The notes: generated by a model from the sequence alone, not told the origin. DNA of 52,500 nt from an uncultured Lewinella sp. (GCA_913057725.1 CAJXOS010000028.1:1-52500), one strand, 5' to 3'. Shown: positions 24,537 through 33,520, numbered from the stretch's first letter. Numbers and translations are program-made.

Positions 24537-25613
24537 TTACTTCAATCGGAGGCTCGTCGAGCCTGCCAAGTATCCTTTATTGTAGACCTCAATGGTGTAA
24601 TTACCTTCAGCAAACTGTTGTCCAGGGTTCCAGACAAAGCCGAGGGTGTTTTCACTACGGTCATACATGATATCGTCTTTCAACGTGTAGCGCATAGCTT
24701 CACCAGTAGACTGGTTGGTGAATACACCTGAACCCAATTGGTCCACAGCGAGTGTTTCACCTTGTGGATTAAGAATCCGTACCACAAACTCTTCTGTCCC
24801 TGGCTCAGCAATCTCATTTACGATAGTGCTAAATGTAATTGCAATACGCTCTACATTCGCAGCATCACGGCGAGTAACAAACTTACCGCTACGGCGCATT
24901 TTCTGTCCGACAGCTTCTAGGCCTGCTACCTTGATGGTAGAAGCCTGGCTCACCTTACGAGACAAGTTGGAGTTGGTATTTGTCAACTGCTCTCTCTCGC
25001 TCACTAACAGTGCTCGCTCTTGGTTGAGGTTGTCATTTACCTCTTGCTGAGCGCTTAGGTCATTCTGGAGACCGTCTCTCTGTTGAGTAAGTGACTGGTT
25101 TTCGTCTGCCAAAAGGGCGTTCTGTTCACGCAATTGATTGAGTTCAGCCAGATAAGAATTGGCTTGCTCCTTAAGGCGAGCGATCTCAGCCCGAGCAGAA
25201 CTTGCATCCCCACCTTGACGAATAAGGGAGGCGATACGATCTTTTGCATCTTTCAATTCTTCTTGCTGCTGAGCAATGAGGGTGTTCATCTCGTCATTTT
25301 CTGTGCGCATCGACTCAAGTTCTGCGCGCGCAGCATAATACTGATCGTTGAGCTCCTCTTGTAGCTTCGTGGATTCATCTAACTGAGTTGTTAGTGTGTC
25401 AGCAGTCTTATCCGCTTGGGTATATTTAAATAGCAACCAAGCATTTACAGCAAGTAGTGCTACGATAACAACAGCAGCAATAGCAATGATTCGCTGCTTA
25501 GAGTTATCCGGTTTTGGTGCCGGAGTTGGCGTTGGCGTTGGCTTCGGCGATGGTTGTGAGGGTGTCATAACGCTTGAATAGTTTAAATCAGATGTATGTA
25601 TTTTCTCACCCAT
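24537..25613 (-). CDS. Membrane-anchored coiled-coil protein, unknown function
   Basis: A 358-residue protein. A Pro/Thr-rich cytoplasmic tail (about 15-38, repeated PTP units) precedes one membrane helix (about 43-66). A long coiled coil rich in Q, E, L and N follows (about 70-230), then a compact C-terminal domain (about 235-358) with beta-rich segments such as GFVWNPGQQFAEGNYTIEVY. The coiled coil and C-terminal domain would lie in the periplasm. The ATG at 25613 is preferred to a TTG three codons earlier. No known family is recognised. The architecture suggests an envelope spacer or scaffold with a small Ig-like sensing or binding domain. Confidence 0.7.
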   Translation of the reverse strand: MGEKIHTSDLNYSSVMTPSQPSPKPTPTPTPAPKPDNSKQRIIAIAAVVIVALLAVNAWLLFKYTQADKTADTLTTQLDESTKLQEELNDQYYAARAELESMRTENDEMNTLIAQQQEELKDAKDRIASLIRQGGDASSARAEIARLKEQANSYLAELNQLREQNALLADENQSLTQQRDGLQNDLSAQQEVNDNLNQERALLVSEREQLTNTNSNLSRKVSQASTIKVAGLEAVGQKMRRSGKFVTRRDAANVERIAITFSTIVNEIAEPGTEEFVVRILNPQGETLAVDQLGSGVFTNQSTGEAMRYTLKDDIMYDRSENTLGFVWNPGQQFAEGNYTIEVYNKGYLAGSTSLRLK

Positions 25614-25705
25614 AGAACGCAAGTCTTAGGTATTAATTGTGTCTGATTACTGCCCTTTTTTTGCTACTTTCGCTATCACAGTGAGACCTACTAAGCTCGA
25701 ATAAT

Positions 25706-26455
25706 ATGCTCGAACAGATTGACATTACCAATGTGCTCTTTTTAGATATTGAAACCGTCAGTGGCCAAGCGGAGTTTGGCGAACTATCGGAAGATATGCA
25801 AGCCCTTTGGGCGCATAAGGCCCGGACGGTTATGCGTTCGAGCGAAGAGCTAACAGAAGAAGAGCAGGCAGCAGCCTATACCGACCGTGCCGGCATCTTT
25901 GCCGAGTTTGGTAAGATCGTCTGCATTTCGGTGGGGGCACTCCATAGAGATAAAGAAAAGCGATTGAAAATTCGCCTGAAGTCTTTTGCCAGCGAAGATG
26001 AAGGAGAGTTGCTACGCGCATTTGCCGAACTGCTGAATCAATACTATAACAATCCCAATAAGTATTTCATTTGCGGTCATAACGTCAAGGAGTTTGATGT
26101 ACCGTATATGTGTCGGCGGATGGTGGTGAACCGTGTACCCTTTCCTCGCCTGCTAGATATTGCAGGCAAAAAGCCATGGGAAACGAAGCACCTGCTAGAC
26201 ACAATGGAACTGTGGAAGTTTGGCGATCGCAAATCGTATACTTCTCTTAAACTCTTAGCGGCAACCTTAGGATTTCCTTCACCTAAAGATGATATCGACG
26301 GAAGCATGGTAGGACGTGTCTTTTGGGAGGAGCAGGACTTGGATAGGATTGCACATTACTGCGAGAAGGACGTGTTGGCTACGGCACAACTCTTTTTGCG
26401 ATATCAATTAGCTCCACTTCTAGAAGAAGATCAAGTGGATCATGTAGGCCGATAA
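25706..26455 (+). CDS. PolB-type 3'-5' exonuclease
   Basis: A 249-residue DEDDy-type exonuclease. The three exonuclease motifs are present: D14-x-E16 in LFLDIETV, N126-x4-D131 in GHNVKEFD, and Y218-x3-D222 in YCEKDVLA, which gives the Tyr variant. It resembles the predicted 3'-5' exonucleases related to the proofreading domain of family B polymerases, without a polymerase domain. A role in DNA repair or RNA processing is likely, with unknown substrate. It is divergent from the coiled-coil gene and 43 bases upstream of the phosphodiesterase gene. Confidence 0.85.
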   Translation: MLEQIDITNVLFLDIETVSGQAEFGELSEDMQALWAHKARTVMRSSEELTEEEQAAAYTDRAGIFAEFGKIVCISVGALHRDKEKRLKIRLKSFASEDEGELLRAFAELLNQYYNNPNKYFICGHNVKEFDVPYMCRRMVVNRVPFPRLLDIAGKKPWETKHLLDTMELWKFGDRKSYTSLKLLAATLGFPSPKDDIDGSMVGRVFWEEQDLDRIAHYCEKDVLATAQLFLRYQLAPLLEEDQVDHVGR

Positions 26456-26498
26456 GCAGGCTCCCCAATACCATAATGCAATATAAAAACTCAGATTT

Positions 26499-28370
26499 AT
26501 GACACGTATCTTCACCGTTACGGTACTGGTACTCATGTACAGCACTATCTGGTGCCAGCAAGCGCCGAAAGTTCTCATTATTGGTATTGATGGGGTTCGT
26601 AGTGATGCCTTAGAAGCAGCAAATACACCCAATCTGGACGCCCTGATTTCCCAGGCCATCTACAGTCCCGATGCACTCAACGATGACATAACCATTAGTG
26701 GCCCGGGGTGGTCAGCCATAATATGTGGGGTATGGTCGGATAAGCATTTGGTTACCGGCAATAATTTTGATGGAAATAACTACGAGGATTTCCCTTCCGT
26801 TATTCGTAGAATAGAGGACTACAATTCGGATTTCCACACCGTTTCTATTTGTCATTGGGGACCTATCAATGATCATATCATCGCTGATAATGCCGACTTC
26901 AAACTAAATGTCAGTGCGGATGCGGATGTAGAAAGTCAGGCGGCAGCCTATCTAAGTGTGAATGACCCGGATCTGATGTTTCTTCATTTTGACGATGTGG
27001 ATGGTGCTGGGCACGGCAGTGGTTTTACCCCAGATAATCCCACCTATATTAGTACAATAGAGCAAACCGATATACACGTCGGTGGAGTCCTCGATGCGGT
27101 TCGCAGCCGTGCAACCTACCAGGAAGAGGATTGGCTTATTCTTGTTACCACTGACCATGGAGGTATTGGTACAAGCCATGGTGGTAATACCTTTTCGGAG
27201 GAAAGGGTATTCTTTATCGCCAGCAGATTCGGACTTGAACCGCAGGTGCTAAGAAGAGACTCTTTGTATGAAGCAGCCACTCTAGATCCTTGCTATGACC
27301 GGGAGGAGACCGTTTTTTTCTCTGGTGACGGTAGTCAAATTCAAGTCCCTGATCATCCTGACTTTTCTTTCGGTACATCTCGTGATTTTACCGTTGAATG
27401 CCGGGTCCGAACTTCTAATTCTTCTGATGTTTCAATAGTGGGAAATAAGGATTGGGATACTGGATTAAATCCAGGATTCGTGTTCTCCTTTGTATTTCCG
27501 TCAGGTCCAGAATGGAAAGTGAATATTGGTGATGGAACCAACCGGGTGGATTTGCATACCGGAGGGACAATTGCAGACAATGAATGGCATACCTTAAGCG
27601 TCACCTTCGATCGAGATGGAATGATGGAGATGTACGAGGATGGTGTCTGGCTAGGCTCTGCCGACATCTCAGGTATTGGTGATATAGACACAGGATTTGG
27701 TTTGCTCTTTGGCTCCGATTCGGAACAAGATTATCCCTATGCCGGCTACTTATCAGAGGTTCGTGTTTGGGATGGGGTGTTGACGGCTGATGAGATTGCA
27801 AATTGGCACTGTAGGCCGCTAGCGGATACTCATTCCTCCTATGATGATCTATTGGGTTATTGGCCGTTAATGGATAGTACTGCAGATCCTGTTATTTCAG
27901 ATATCTCTGGGGCACAGCATGATGCAATGAATATCGGAGCTACCTGGCAAGCACAAGATTCTGTCCTAATGGAAGACTTCTCGGATACGCCACGATTGGT
28001 TGATATTCCGGTTACAGCGATGCAGCACTTATGTGTACCTATCTTGGAAGAGTGGAATTTGGATGGTCGTGCTTGGCTTATGGATTGCGTATTTACGAGT
28101 GCTGAGGATCTATGGCCAGATGCGGATATTCGAGTAGCTCCGAATCCTGCTAGTATCGGACAATCCGTTCGGTTGATCGGTGAGGATTTGTCGCAGGTTA
28201 CTACCGTGAATGTCTATGATAGTCGTGGTCAGTTCATTCGTACTGTTTCTCATGATGGTTCTAACAAACCACTATTGCTTGATACGGGAAGGCTTCCTAG
28301 CGGAAACTATCTGCTCCAGTTAGCTACGGGAGATGGTCGAGTCAAAAGTTTATCCCTGGTGTTGCAGTAG
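26499..28370 (+). CDS. Secreted phosphodiesterase with LamG domain and T9SS type A sorting domain
   Basis: A 623-residue secreted protein. A signal peptide (1-19) leads into a type I phosphodiesterase/nucleotide pyrophosphatase domain of the alkaline phosphatase fold (about 22-255): GIDGVRSDAL with metal Asp31, SGPGWSAI near the nucleophile, DDVDGAGHGSG and TTDHGG for the two-metal site, and a final GTSHGGN. A LamG/concanavalin-like domain follows (about 272-440; EWHTLSVTF, GYLSEVRVWDG), likely binding a glycan. Residues 545-623, starting VAPNPASIGQSVRL, are a T9SS type A sorting domain. It probably hydrolyses phosphodiester, phosphonate or sulfate esters at the cell surface. The exact substrate cannot be told. 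Confidence 0.85.
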   Translation: MTRIFTVTVLVLMYSTIWCQQAPKVLIIGIDGVRSDALEAANTPNLDALISQAIYSPDALNDDITISGPGWSAIICGVWSDKHLVTGNNFDGNNYEDFPSVIRRIEDYNSDFHTVSICHWGPINDHIIADNADFKLNVSADADVESQAAAYLSVNDPDLMFLHFDDVDGAGHGSGFTPDNPTYISTIEQTDIHVGGVLDAVRSRATYQEEDWLILVTTDHGGIGTSHGGNTFSEERVFFIASRFGLEPQVLRRDSLYEAATLDPCYDREETVFFSGDGSQIQVPDHPDFSFGTSRDFTVECRVRTSNSSDVSIVGNKDWDTGLNPGFVFSFVFPSGPEWKVNIGDGTNRVDLHTGGTIADNEWHTLSVTFDRDGMMEMYEDGVWLGSADISGIGDIDTGFGLLFGSDSEQDYPYAGYLSEVRVWDGVLTADEIANWHCRPLADTHSSYDDLLGYWPLMDSTADPVISDISGAQHDAMNIGATWQAQDSVLMEDFSDTPRLVDIPVTAMQHLCVPILEEWNLDGRAWLMDCVFTSAEDLWPDADIRVAPNPASIGQSVRLIGEDLSQVTTVNVYDSRGQFIRTVSHDGSNKPLLLDTGRLPSGNYLLQLATGDGRVKSLSLVLQ

Positions 28371-28468
28371 CGAATAATCCTACTTGTTAACAGCAAGCTA
28401 AAATTATAACAAGGAGAGCTGTGTAGGTCGAATTTTGGTAATTTGGTGGAAACTCAAGAATTCACACC

Positions 28469-28945
28469 ATGAAATACCTGACATTCGCACTATTGGTTCT
28501 CTTTCTATTTACACAATGTGCACCATCAGAAAGCTCGAATGAAGAAACAGCAATTGAGGAAACGCAACCCGAGGAGGCACCGAAATCAGAAGATGAGCTT
28601 GCTATTGAAGCGGTTATCCAAAATTATTTTGATGGCTGGCTCACCGGAGATACCACCTTGGTCGGTAGCGCCATGCATAGCTCTTGCCACCTTAAGTTCG
28701 TTCGGGACGGTCAAGTTGAAATGAGAAATAGAGAAGCATATCTAAGTGGTTTCAAGCCTCGACCTCGATTGGAAAATGCTGAAGGTAGAATTCTGTCTAT
28801 TGATATTACCCGCACTGCAGCGGAGGCTAAAATCGAGTTAGAAACGGAGAACCGACTCTTTACCGATTACTTTAATCTGCTCAAGGAAGGTGATCGCTGG
28901 TATATAACCGACAAGGTGTCGACGAGTATTAGCAAGGAAGGGTAA
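28469..28945 (+). CDS. NTF2-like lipoprotein (lumazine-binding-like)
   Basis: A 158-residue lipoprotein. The signal peptide ends in the lipobox LFTQC, giving a lipidated Cys17, followed by an acidic Glu/Pro-rich linker (20-45) and an NTF2-like domain (48-158). Features such as IQNYFDGWLTGD and HSSCHLKFVRDGQ resemble the putative lumazine-binding (SnoaL-related) family. No catalytic residues are clear. It ends 4 bases before the converging pabC-like gene. Confidence 0.72.
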   Translation: MKYLTFALLVLFLFTQCAPSESSNEETAIEETQPEEAPKSEDELAIEAVIQNYFDGWLTGDTTLVGSAMHSSCHLKFVRDGQVEMRNREAYLSGFKPRPRLENAEGRILSIDITRTAAEAKIELETENRLFTDYFNLLKEGDRWYITDKVSTSISKEG

Positions 28946-28948
28946 GTC

Positions 28949-29581
28949 TCATCGCAAGGCTTCTCCTGGTAGGAATACTTGATCGGCTGATATCCTAGGG
29001 CTTTCCTCCAGCGGGATCATAGCATTGATGATCCGTACCTCTTTAAAGTACTTCAAGTCTGGTACACGAACGACTGTGGGATGCAACTTCCGGTCAGCAC
29101 AAAGTTTTGCTCGGCGAGTACCTTTTAGCAGGGGGTGTGCAGGGGTCCACCATTTTTGACCATCATAAAGTGCTAGATTACCGTAGTAGCTATCCGTAAT
29201 GAAACTTTGCCAGCTCATGATGATGTCATCGCAGCCATCTCGATAAGAAAAGGCTAGGTCGAGTTTCTTGCGATTCAAATATTTATGGCGATAATCAAAC
29301 GGTTCGGTGACGACTACTCGCAGAGACTGCACTGGCCGAATATGATAGGGCTCAATACTCAAATGCTCTATTTCACGACCATAGGTAATACGAACCTTGT
29401 GTGTTCCGGTTTGCGGTAATGATTGATCTTGTAGGAAGGTGCGAAGGTTTAGCTGTTTTTTGATGCCGAATAATTGGCGGCGCGATCGGTTTACTCTCTG
29501 TTGGTGAAAGGAGAGCAAATCCATTTTTCCATTTCGTAAGCGAATGGATTCCAGAAGCCAAACCTGCTTGGAATCGGTCAA
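28949..29581 (-). CDS. pabC: Aminotransferase class IV, probable aminodeoxychorismate lyase
   Basis: A 210-residue class IV PLP enzyme. LLESIRLRNG and HQQRVNRSRRQLFG are the family's N-terminal marks, YLNRKKLD carries the probable PLP Lys, and ITDSYYGNLA is the phosphate-binding turn. Directly downstream of pabB on the same strand by 21 bases, it most likely cleaves 4-amino-4-deoxychorismate to p-aminobenzoate and pyruvate for folate synthesis. It is shorter than the usual 260-280 residues. No ATG is available before the conserved region, so a TTG start is used. Confidence 0.78.
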   Translation of the reverse strand: MTDSKQVWLLESIRLRNGKMDLLSFHQQRVNRSRRQLFGIKKQLNLRTFLQDQSLPQTGTHKVRITYGREIEHLSIEPYHIRPVQSLRVVVTEPFDYRHKYLNRKKLDLAFSYRDGCDDIIMSWQSFITDSYYGNLALYDGQKWWTPAHPLLKGTRRAKLCADRKLHPTVVRVPDLKYFKEVRIINAMIPLEESPRISADQVFLPGEALR

Positions 29582-29602
29582 AATTAAAGGGATTGGGTGT
29601 AG

Positions 29603-30616
29603 TTACTCAATGCGTGCGGCAGAAGCCAAAGGTGTTGGTATTGCCGCTCTTACAGGCAAATATACCTTTTCTTTCAGTTCTTTGTACTCTTGCTCAGCAT
29701 CACTGTACGCGGTGATTCCCCCTCCAGACCAGTAGCGCATGCCAGATTGTGTTTGTTCGAGGAATCGAATAAGGACACAACTATCCAATTTGTAACCATC
29801 CCAATAGGCAGCAATTCCCGTGTAAAAGCCTCTTTTTTGTCCCTCCGCCTCTTGAATTATTCTTACCGTTTCTGGCTTTGGAGCACCACTAATACTACCA
29901 GCAGGTAGCAACCTGAATAACAGATCGCCCAATTGATGATGGAAGTTATGTGGTAACTCTCCACTGATTTCAGAACTCGTCTGCCACAGGCCTCCGCGAG
30001 CGGTTTCAATTTGTTCGAGATAACGATAGTTCGTTACTCGAACCTTTTTGGCAATCTGACTCAAATCATTGCGAATCAAGTCAACAATTGTAGCGTGCTC
30101 AGCTTGCTCCTTCGGATCATTTAAGAGTACACTGCCAGGTAAATGTGCCGGTAGGGTACCCTTCATCGGATGGGAGAAGATCTTGCCATCTCTGATCTGC
30201 ACGAAGATTTCCGGAGAGAAGACCACAAACTTATCCTTCCACCAGATCTTGTACCGAGCGTTGGTACGGTGGTAGATATCGTGAAGACTCCAGTTGGTCT
30301 GAACCTCGCTAGGAAAAGTTAAGTTGAGTAAGAAACTATCCCCCCGGTGTAGCCCTTTTTGGACAATAGAAAATGCATCCAGGTAGGCATCCTTTGAGGG
30401 ATAGTCTACCTTCCACTCAAGTTCGGGAAGGTCAACAAACGCAGACGGCTGCTCTTCCTCTTCATTAAATGAGAAATGAAATTCAGTAGGATCAATATCT
30501 CGCAGTCGAAAACATTTCACCTGCTCCAATTCAAAGTCGGTTAGCAAGAGAAAAGGCTCTCGCTCTCGACCCCATTGGTTAAGCTGATTTCTGACTAAGG
30601 AGAGATGATCGTTCAT
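29603..30616 (-). CDS. pabB: Aminodeoxychorismate synthase component I
   Basis: A 337-residue chorismate-using enzyme that aminates chorismate to 4-amino-4-deoxychorismate together with a PabA glutaminase. Core motifs are HPMKGT (PIKGT form), EHATIVDLIRNDLS, and LLPAGSISGAPKPETVRII; the C-terminal end has YWSGGGITAYSDAEQEYKE. The N-terminal, tryptophan-binding-like half of the usual TrpE/PabB protein is much shortened, as often seen in Bacteroidota PabB. PabA is not encoded nearby. Together with the downstream pabC-like gene it forms a p-aminobenzoate pair. Confidence 0.9.
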   Translation of the reverse strand: MNDHLSLVRNQLNQWGREREPFLLLTDFELEQVKCFRLRDIDPTEFHFSFNEEEEQPSAFVDLPELEWKVDYPSKDAYLDAFSIVQKGLHRGDSFLLNLTFPSEVQTNWSLHDIYHRTNARYKIWWKDKFVVFSPEIFVQIRDGKIFSHPMKGTLPAHLPGSVLLNDPKEQAEHATIVDLIRNDLSQIAKKVRVTNYRYLEQIETARGGLWQTSSEISGELPHNFHHQLGDLLFRLLPAGSISGAPKPETVRIIQEAEGQKRGFYTGIAAYWDGYKLDSCVLIRFLEQTQSGMRYWSGGGITAYSDAEQEYKELKEKVYLPVRAAIPTPLASAARIE

Positions 30617-30675
30617 ACATTATTCTGACGGCATTAACGCCCTGATGTCACTTCCGGCAAAGCTAGATAAAATCA

Positions 30676-31131
30676 TTAGACCTTAGGAGGCTGCCACCGT
30701 AAACTTAGCCATCCAGGTATGCAGGTGCCGTATCCAGAAGTGCCTTGCCAGGGGCCTTCCAGGTACCAATCTGCCCCCCGTTGAATGAGGCGCAGCTGCA
30801 TGGACTTGAAACACCAGGATAAATCTTCTGGTTTACGGCTATAGCGCAAATCTTTTTCAATGATGTAATAGACGTTGCCGCGTTTACTACCCGTAAAAGA
30901 AAATACGCCCAAAACGGAAGGAGCTTTGACATAGGTAGTCCCTGCAAGCTGGCCATTTGCATCCGTTTGGAAATAGATTTCAAAGGTATATTGATCACGA
31001 TAACCGCCCTGTTCCTGAGTTAGCGTACCAATCCATTGACCTCGTACAGTTGGGAGGTTCTGGGCCGCTAATTGGAAAGGGAAAAGAAGTATAAAGAAAG
31101 AAATAAAGTGTACTACACGGTTACTAGGCAT
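30676..31131 (-). CDS. Small secreted protein, unknown function
   Basis: A 151-residue protein with a clear signal peptide (1-22, ending in AAQ). The mature part has beta-rich repeats with aromatic residues, including RGQWIGTLTQEQGGYRDQYTFEIYF and a C-terminal WYLEGPWQGTSGYGTCIPG. Two Cys could form a disulfide. No family is recognised; the pattern is that of a small lipocalin-like or beta-sandwich exported protein. It lies between pabB and rsmD on the minus strand. Confidence 0.6.
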   Translation of the reverse strand: MPSNRVVHFISFFILLFPFQLAAQNLPTVRGQWIGTLTQEQGGYRDQYTFEIYFQTDANGQLAGTTYVKAPSVLGVFSFTGSKRGNVYYIIEKDLRYSRKPEDLSWCFKSMQLRLIQRGADWYLEGPWQGTSGYGTCIPGWLSLRWQPPKV

Positions 31132-31176
31132 GCTCGAAGCATTTGCTTTTAGTTAGGGCAAAAGTGGGTGTGCAGT

Positions 31177-31737
31177 TTACTCTTCCTCTTCTGATGTGGA
31201 TACGGTAAAAATACTAAAAATGGTGGTGCCATAGTTGCGAACTTGGAGTAAGTTCGGATGATCCTCAAATCGATGCTGCGGATTGTGTTCGAGCACCAAC
31301 CAACCGCTGGGTTTCAGTAGCTGATTCTTTAAAATTAAGTCTGGGATATCGGGAATGTTCTTGAGTGGATAGGGAGGCCCCGCAAAGATGTAATCGTAGG
31401 GCTCTTGTGGTTGCTGGATAAAGCGGAAAACATCATTACGTACAATCTTGATATTCTCTTCGATATCAAGTTCCTTAGCGGTTTTCTTTACGAAGGCTAC
31501 GCACCCTGGAAACTTATCTACGTAGGTCACATCCTCGCAGCCTCGGGAGATAAATTCATAGCTATGATTACCAGTGCCACCAAACAAATCTAATACGCGG
31601 AGACTAGAAAAATCAAAGGTATTGATCAGGATATTGAATAAGCCTTCCTTAGCGTAATCAGTTGTGGGACGGGTTGGCCATTTCTTCGCCGGAGGATTAA
31701 AGCGGCGGCCACGAAATTTTCCACCAATTATGCGCAT
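31177..31737 (-). CDS. rsmD: 16S rRNA (guanine966-N2)-methyltransferase RsmD
   Basis: A 186-residue Rossmann-fold methyltransferase that modifies G966 of 16S rRNA with S-adenosylmethionine. The start at 31737 gives the canonical MRIIGGKFRGR; the longer frame begins with TTG at 31779. LDLFGGTG (49-56) binds SAM. The catalytic motif, normally D/N-PPY, reads G120-PPY here, which is a change at a key residue. The C-terminal acidic tail (SEEEE) is odd but short. It follows the DUF3822 gene on the same strand, an arrangement common in Bacteroidota. Confidence 0.88.
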   Translation of the reverse strand: MRIIGGKFRGRRFNPPAKKWPTRPTTDYAKEGLFNILINTFDFSSLRVLDLFGGTGNHSYEFISRGCEDVTYVDKFPGCVAFVKKTAKELDIEENIKIVRNDVFRFIQQPQEPYDYIFAGPPYPLKNIPDIPDLILKNQLLKPSGWLVLEHNPQHRFEDHPNLLQVRNYGTTIFSIFTVSTSEEEE

Positions 31738-31779
31738 ATTCGAAAGTTTCTGGTAGGACGAAAAGAAGTCAGGAATCAA

Positions 31780-32607
31780 CTAGTGATACTGCTGTAAAGC
31801 TGCTAGATCGTAGAACAAATGCATGTCGTGTTCCGAAGCGACTTCACCCCACTGTAAATGACCAGTGTCAGTAATGAAGTTCACCTGACGGACGTAGCGG
31901 TAAAGCAATCGATAAAGCTCAGCGTCTGCCAAGAGTTCACCAAAGATGTACAAGGGAACAGCCTGTGCCTTCCAACCGCACTGCTGATAAGTGAGAAGCA
32001 AATAGTAGAGGCTATCCTTTGCAGTAGGGGCTTTGAAGGCATTACAAAACATCAAGCGGTTCCGATCAATTCCAATAGTGTAAATGCTTTCTCCTCTGAG
32101 GTACGCGAAAACTGCCGGCCTGCCGAATTGTTGCCCTAGCTTGGCCAATTGGTGTAAAATCGGAGTCATCGCATGATAGAAGCGGCAACCTACAAACGCT
32201 CTTCGCCAAGTACTCAGCCGTTGTTGATTGATAGCATAGACCAGAAAGGCATCCAACTCCGGTAGTGGATCGGCTAGCACGGTTTCACTTTCCTGAATCT
32301 TGGTGAGTGTTTCCAAAAAACTAGCTCGTTGCTGACCGTTGTACAAACGGGCAGGGACCAAAGTGAAACGATGGCTCTGCCAAGCAAGTCGAACCTTGTT
32401 GTAGCTGGGCTGATTTAGACGAGTGTCCGTGTTCCACCAAGGTTCGGTACTGGAGTGCGTGAAGGCACGAATTGCCAGGACCCGAGATTGAGGATCACTG
32501 ATCAAATAACTGGAACTGTCCATTCCGGTAAGAATGGACAGTTCAGATTGAGGCAAGCTTTGTTCACGAAAAGCTTCCTCGACAATATCGTAACGAGTTA
32601 CTCCCAA
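31780..32607 (-). CDS. DUF3822 protein upstream of rsmD
   Basis: A 275-residue protein of the DUF3822 family, which is regularly found just before rsmD in Bacteroidota. The fold is related to the ASKHA/RNase H-like group: LSILTGMDSSSYLISD near the N terminus, and a second repeat starting FAYLRGESIYTIGIDRNRLMFCN. No ATG exists before the conserved N-terminal strand, so a TTG start at 32607 is used; it overlaps the end of the upstream gene by 10 bases. Function is unknown. Confidence 0.72.
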   Translation of the reverse strand: MGVTRYDIVEEAFREQSLPQSELSILTGMDSSSYLISDPQSRVLAIRAFTHSSTEPWWNTDTRLNQPSYNKVRLAWQSHRFTLVPARLYNGQQRASFLETLTKIQESETVLADPLPELDAFLVYAINQQRLSTWRRAFVGCRFYHAMTPILHQLAKLGQQFGRPAVFAYLRGESIYTIGIDRNRLMFCNAFKAPTAKDSLYYLLLTYQQCGWKAQAVPLYIFGELLADAELYRLLYRYVRQVNFITDTGHLQWGEVASEHDMHLFYDLAALQQYH

Positions 32608-33188
32608 TTACCAGATAAGTTTGGCTTATTAAGGTCTCCGAATTTGATGATATTGTTAGGGCTATACTTTTGATCATACTTCGAGAAGCGATCATCAGAG
32701 TAAGGGCCCATAAAGGTATTCCATGCTGTACCTACCTCCACAACAGCAACCGTAGTTGACTGGTATTCGATGGTGTCTGCAGCAATACGGAACTCTGCTT
32801 GCTCTGTATCCTTAAACTGAGGAACGTAGCGCAGAGCAGCTAAATCCATACCAATTGCTCGTACGGAGTCAATGGCGTCGGTGTAGCTTGTGTCATATTG
32901 GATTTCACCGGTAAAGTTTGGATCATCAGGGTCACCAATTACCGCAATACGCGTGAAACGACCGTTGGTTAGTACTTCTACCAAGGTGTCAAAGTTAGGC
33001 GCAAATTGGCCAGTGATATCCCGGTACATCTCCTGTGCCGTCCGGATGGTCTCCAGCTTTTCTACCACAATATCTTTGCGGCGATTCTTTTCGTTATCGA
33101 AGGCAATGGGTTCCTTGATACTCGTATAGAGCAGGTATGCTAGAGCAGCTGCAATGAGTAGAAGGATCACGTTTAATACCAATCTCAT
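32598..33188 (-). CDS. Single-pass membrane protein with pseudopilin-like region
   Basis: A 196-residue protein with one N-terminal membrane helix (about 3-22) and a mostly beta extracellular or periplasmic part. The segment KLETIRTAQEMYRDITGQFAP (44-64) resembles the helix-to-domain transition of pseudopilins and similar proteins. No secretion or pilus genes lie nearby. Its stop overlaps the DUF3822 TTG start by 10 bases, so it heads a three-gene unit with DUF3822 and rsmD. Confidence 0.65.
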   Translation of the reverse strand: MRLVLNVILLLIAAALAYLLYTSIKEPIAFDNEKNRRKDIVVEKLETIRTAQEMYRDITGQFAPNFDTLVEVLTNGRFTRIAVIGDPDDPNFTGEIQYDTSYTDAIDSVRAIGMDLAALRYVPQFKDTEQAEFRIAADTIEYQSTTVAVVEVGTAWNTFMGPYSDDRFSKYDQKYSPNNIIKFGDLNKPNLSGNWE

Positions 33189-33208
33189 TTTCCGGTTTTG
33201 TTTTGATG

Positions 33209-33236
33209 CAATTATACGTTTTTTAAGTCAATCCAA
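33209..33236 (-). promoter_or_regulatory. Possible promoter for the pseudopilin-like gene
   Basis: On the minus strand TTGG (33236-33233) is followed after 16 bases by TATAATTG (33216-33209), a 7 of 8 match to TAnnTTTG. The start codon lies about 20 bases further. Spacing is slightly short, so this is tentative. Confidence 0.35.
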
Positions 33237-33267
33237 CGTAGCTTTCTCCGTTCCGTTCGCTGACCGG

Positions 33268-33293
33268 GTGCTAAGATGTCAATATCTAAGCAC
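33268..33293. repeat. Imperfect inverted repeat in the 33189-33520 intergenic region
   Basis: GTGCTAAGAT and ATCTAAGCAC, with one mismatch in ten pairs, flank 6 bases. It lies upstream of both diverging genes and could be an operator for either. No regulator is next to it. Confidence 0.4.
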
Positions 33294-33520
33294 TTTCGCC
33301 TAATTTTTGTGCGATTTTTTCCGATAGCATGGCGCCTTGCTTGACTTGATTCTCATCGGCTAGATGCAATTTTTCCCTGCTTTGGTGTACCCGCTAGTAT
33401 TGAGATTTGACCGCCTTTATATTGGCTTAAACTTACTTAGACTGATTCCAAATTCTGGCGCCGTTGAACATAATCTCTGCTATAATATTACCTGTACATC
33501 AAACAATCAAACTTAGTCAA

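Larger units (their letters stand above)
33189..33520. other. Divergent intergenic region before the CDGSH gene
   Basis: These 332 bases hold no gene. A possible promoter for the minus-strand gene lies at 33209-33236, and an imperfect inverted repeat at 33268-33293. The CDGSH frame stays open back to 33464, but the added residues look like translated leader. Confidence 0.6.

Noticed and set aside
28383-28413. Inverted repeat CTTGTTA...TAACAAG after the phosphodiesterase gene
   Set aside because: Seven AT-rich pairs with a 17-base loop and no T-run, so not a convincing terminator.
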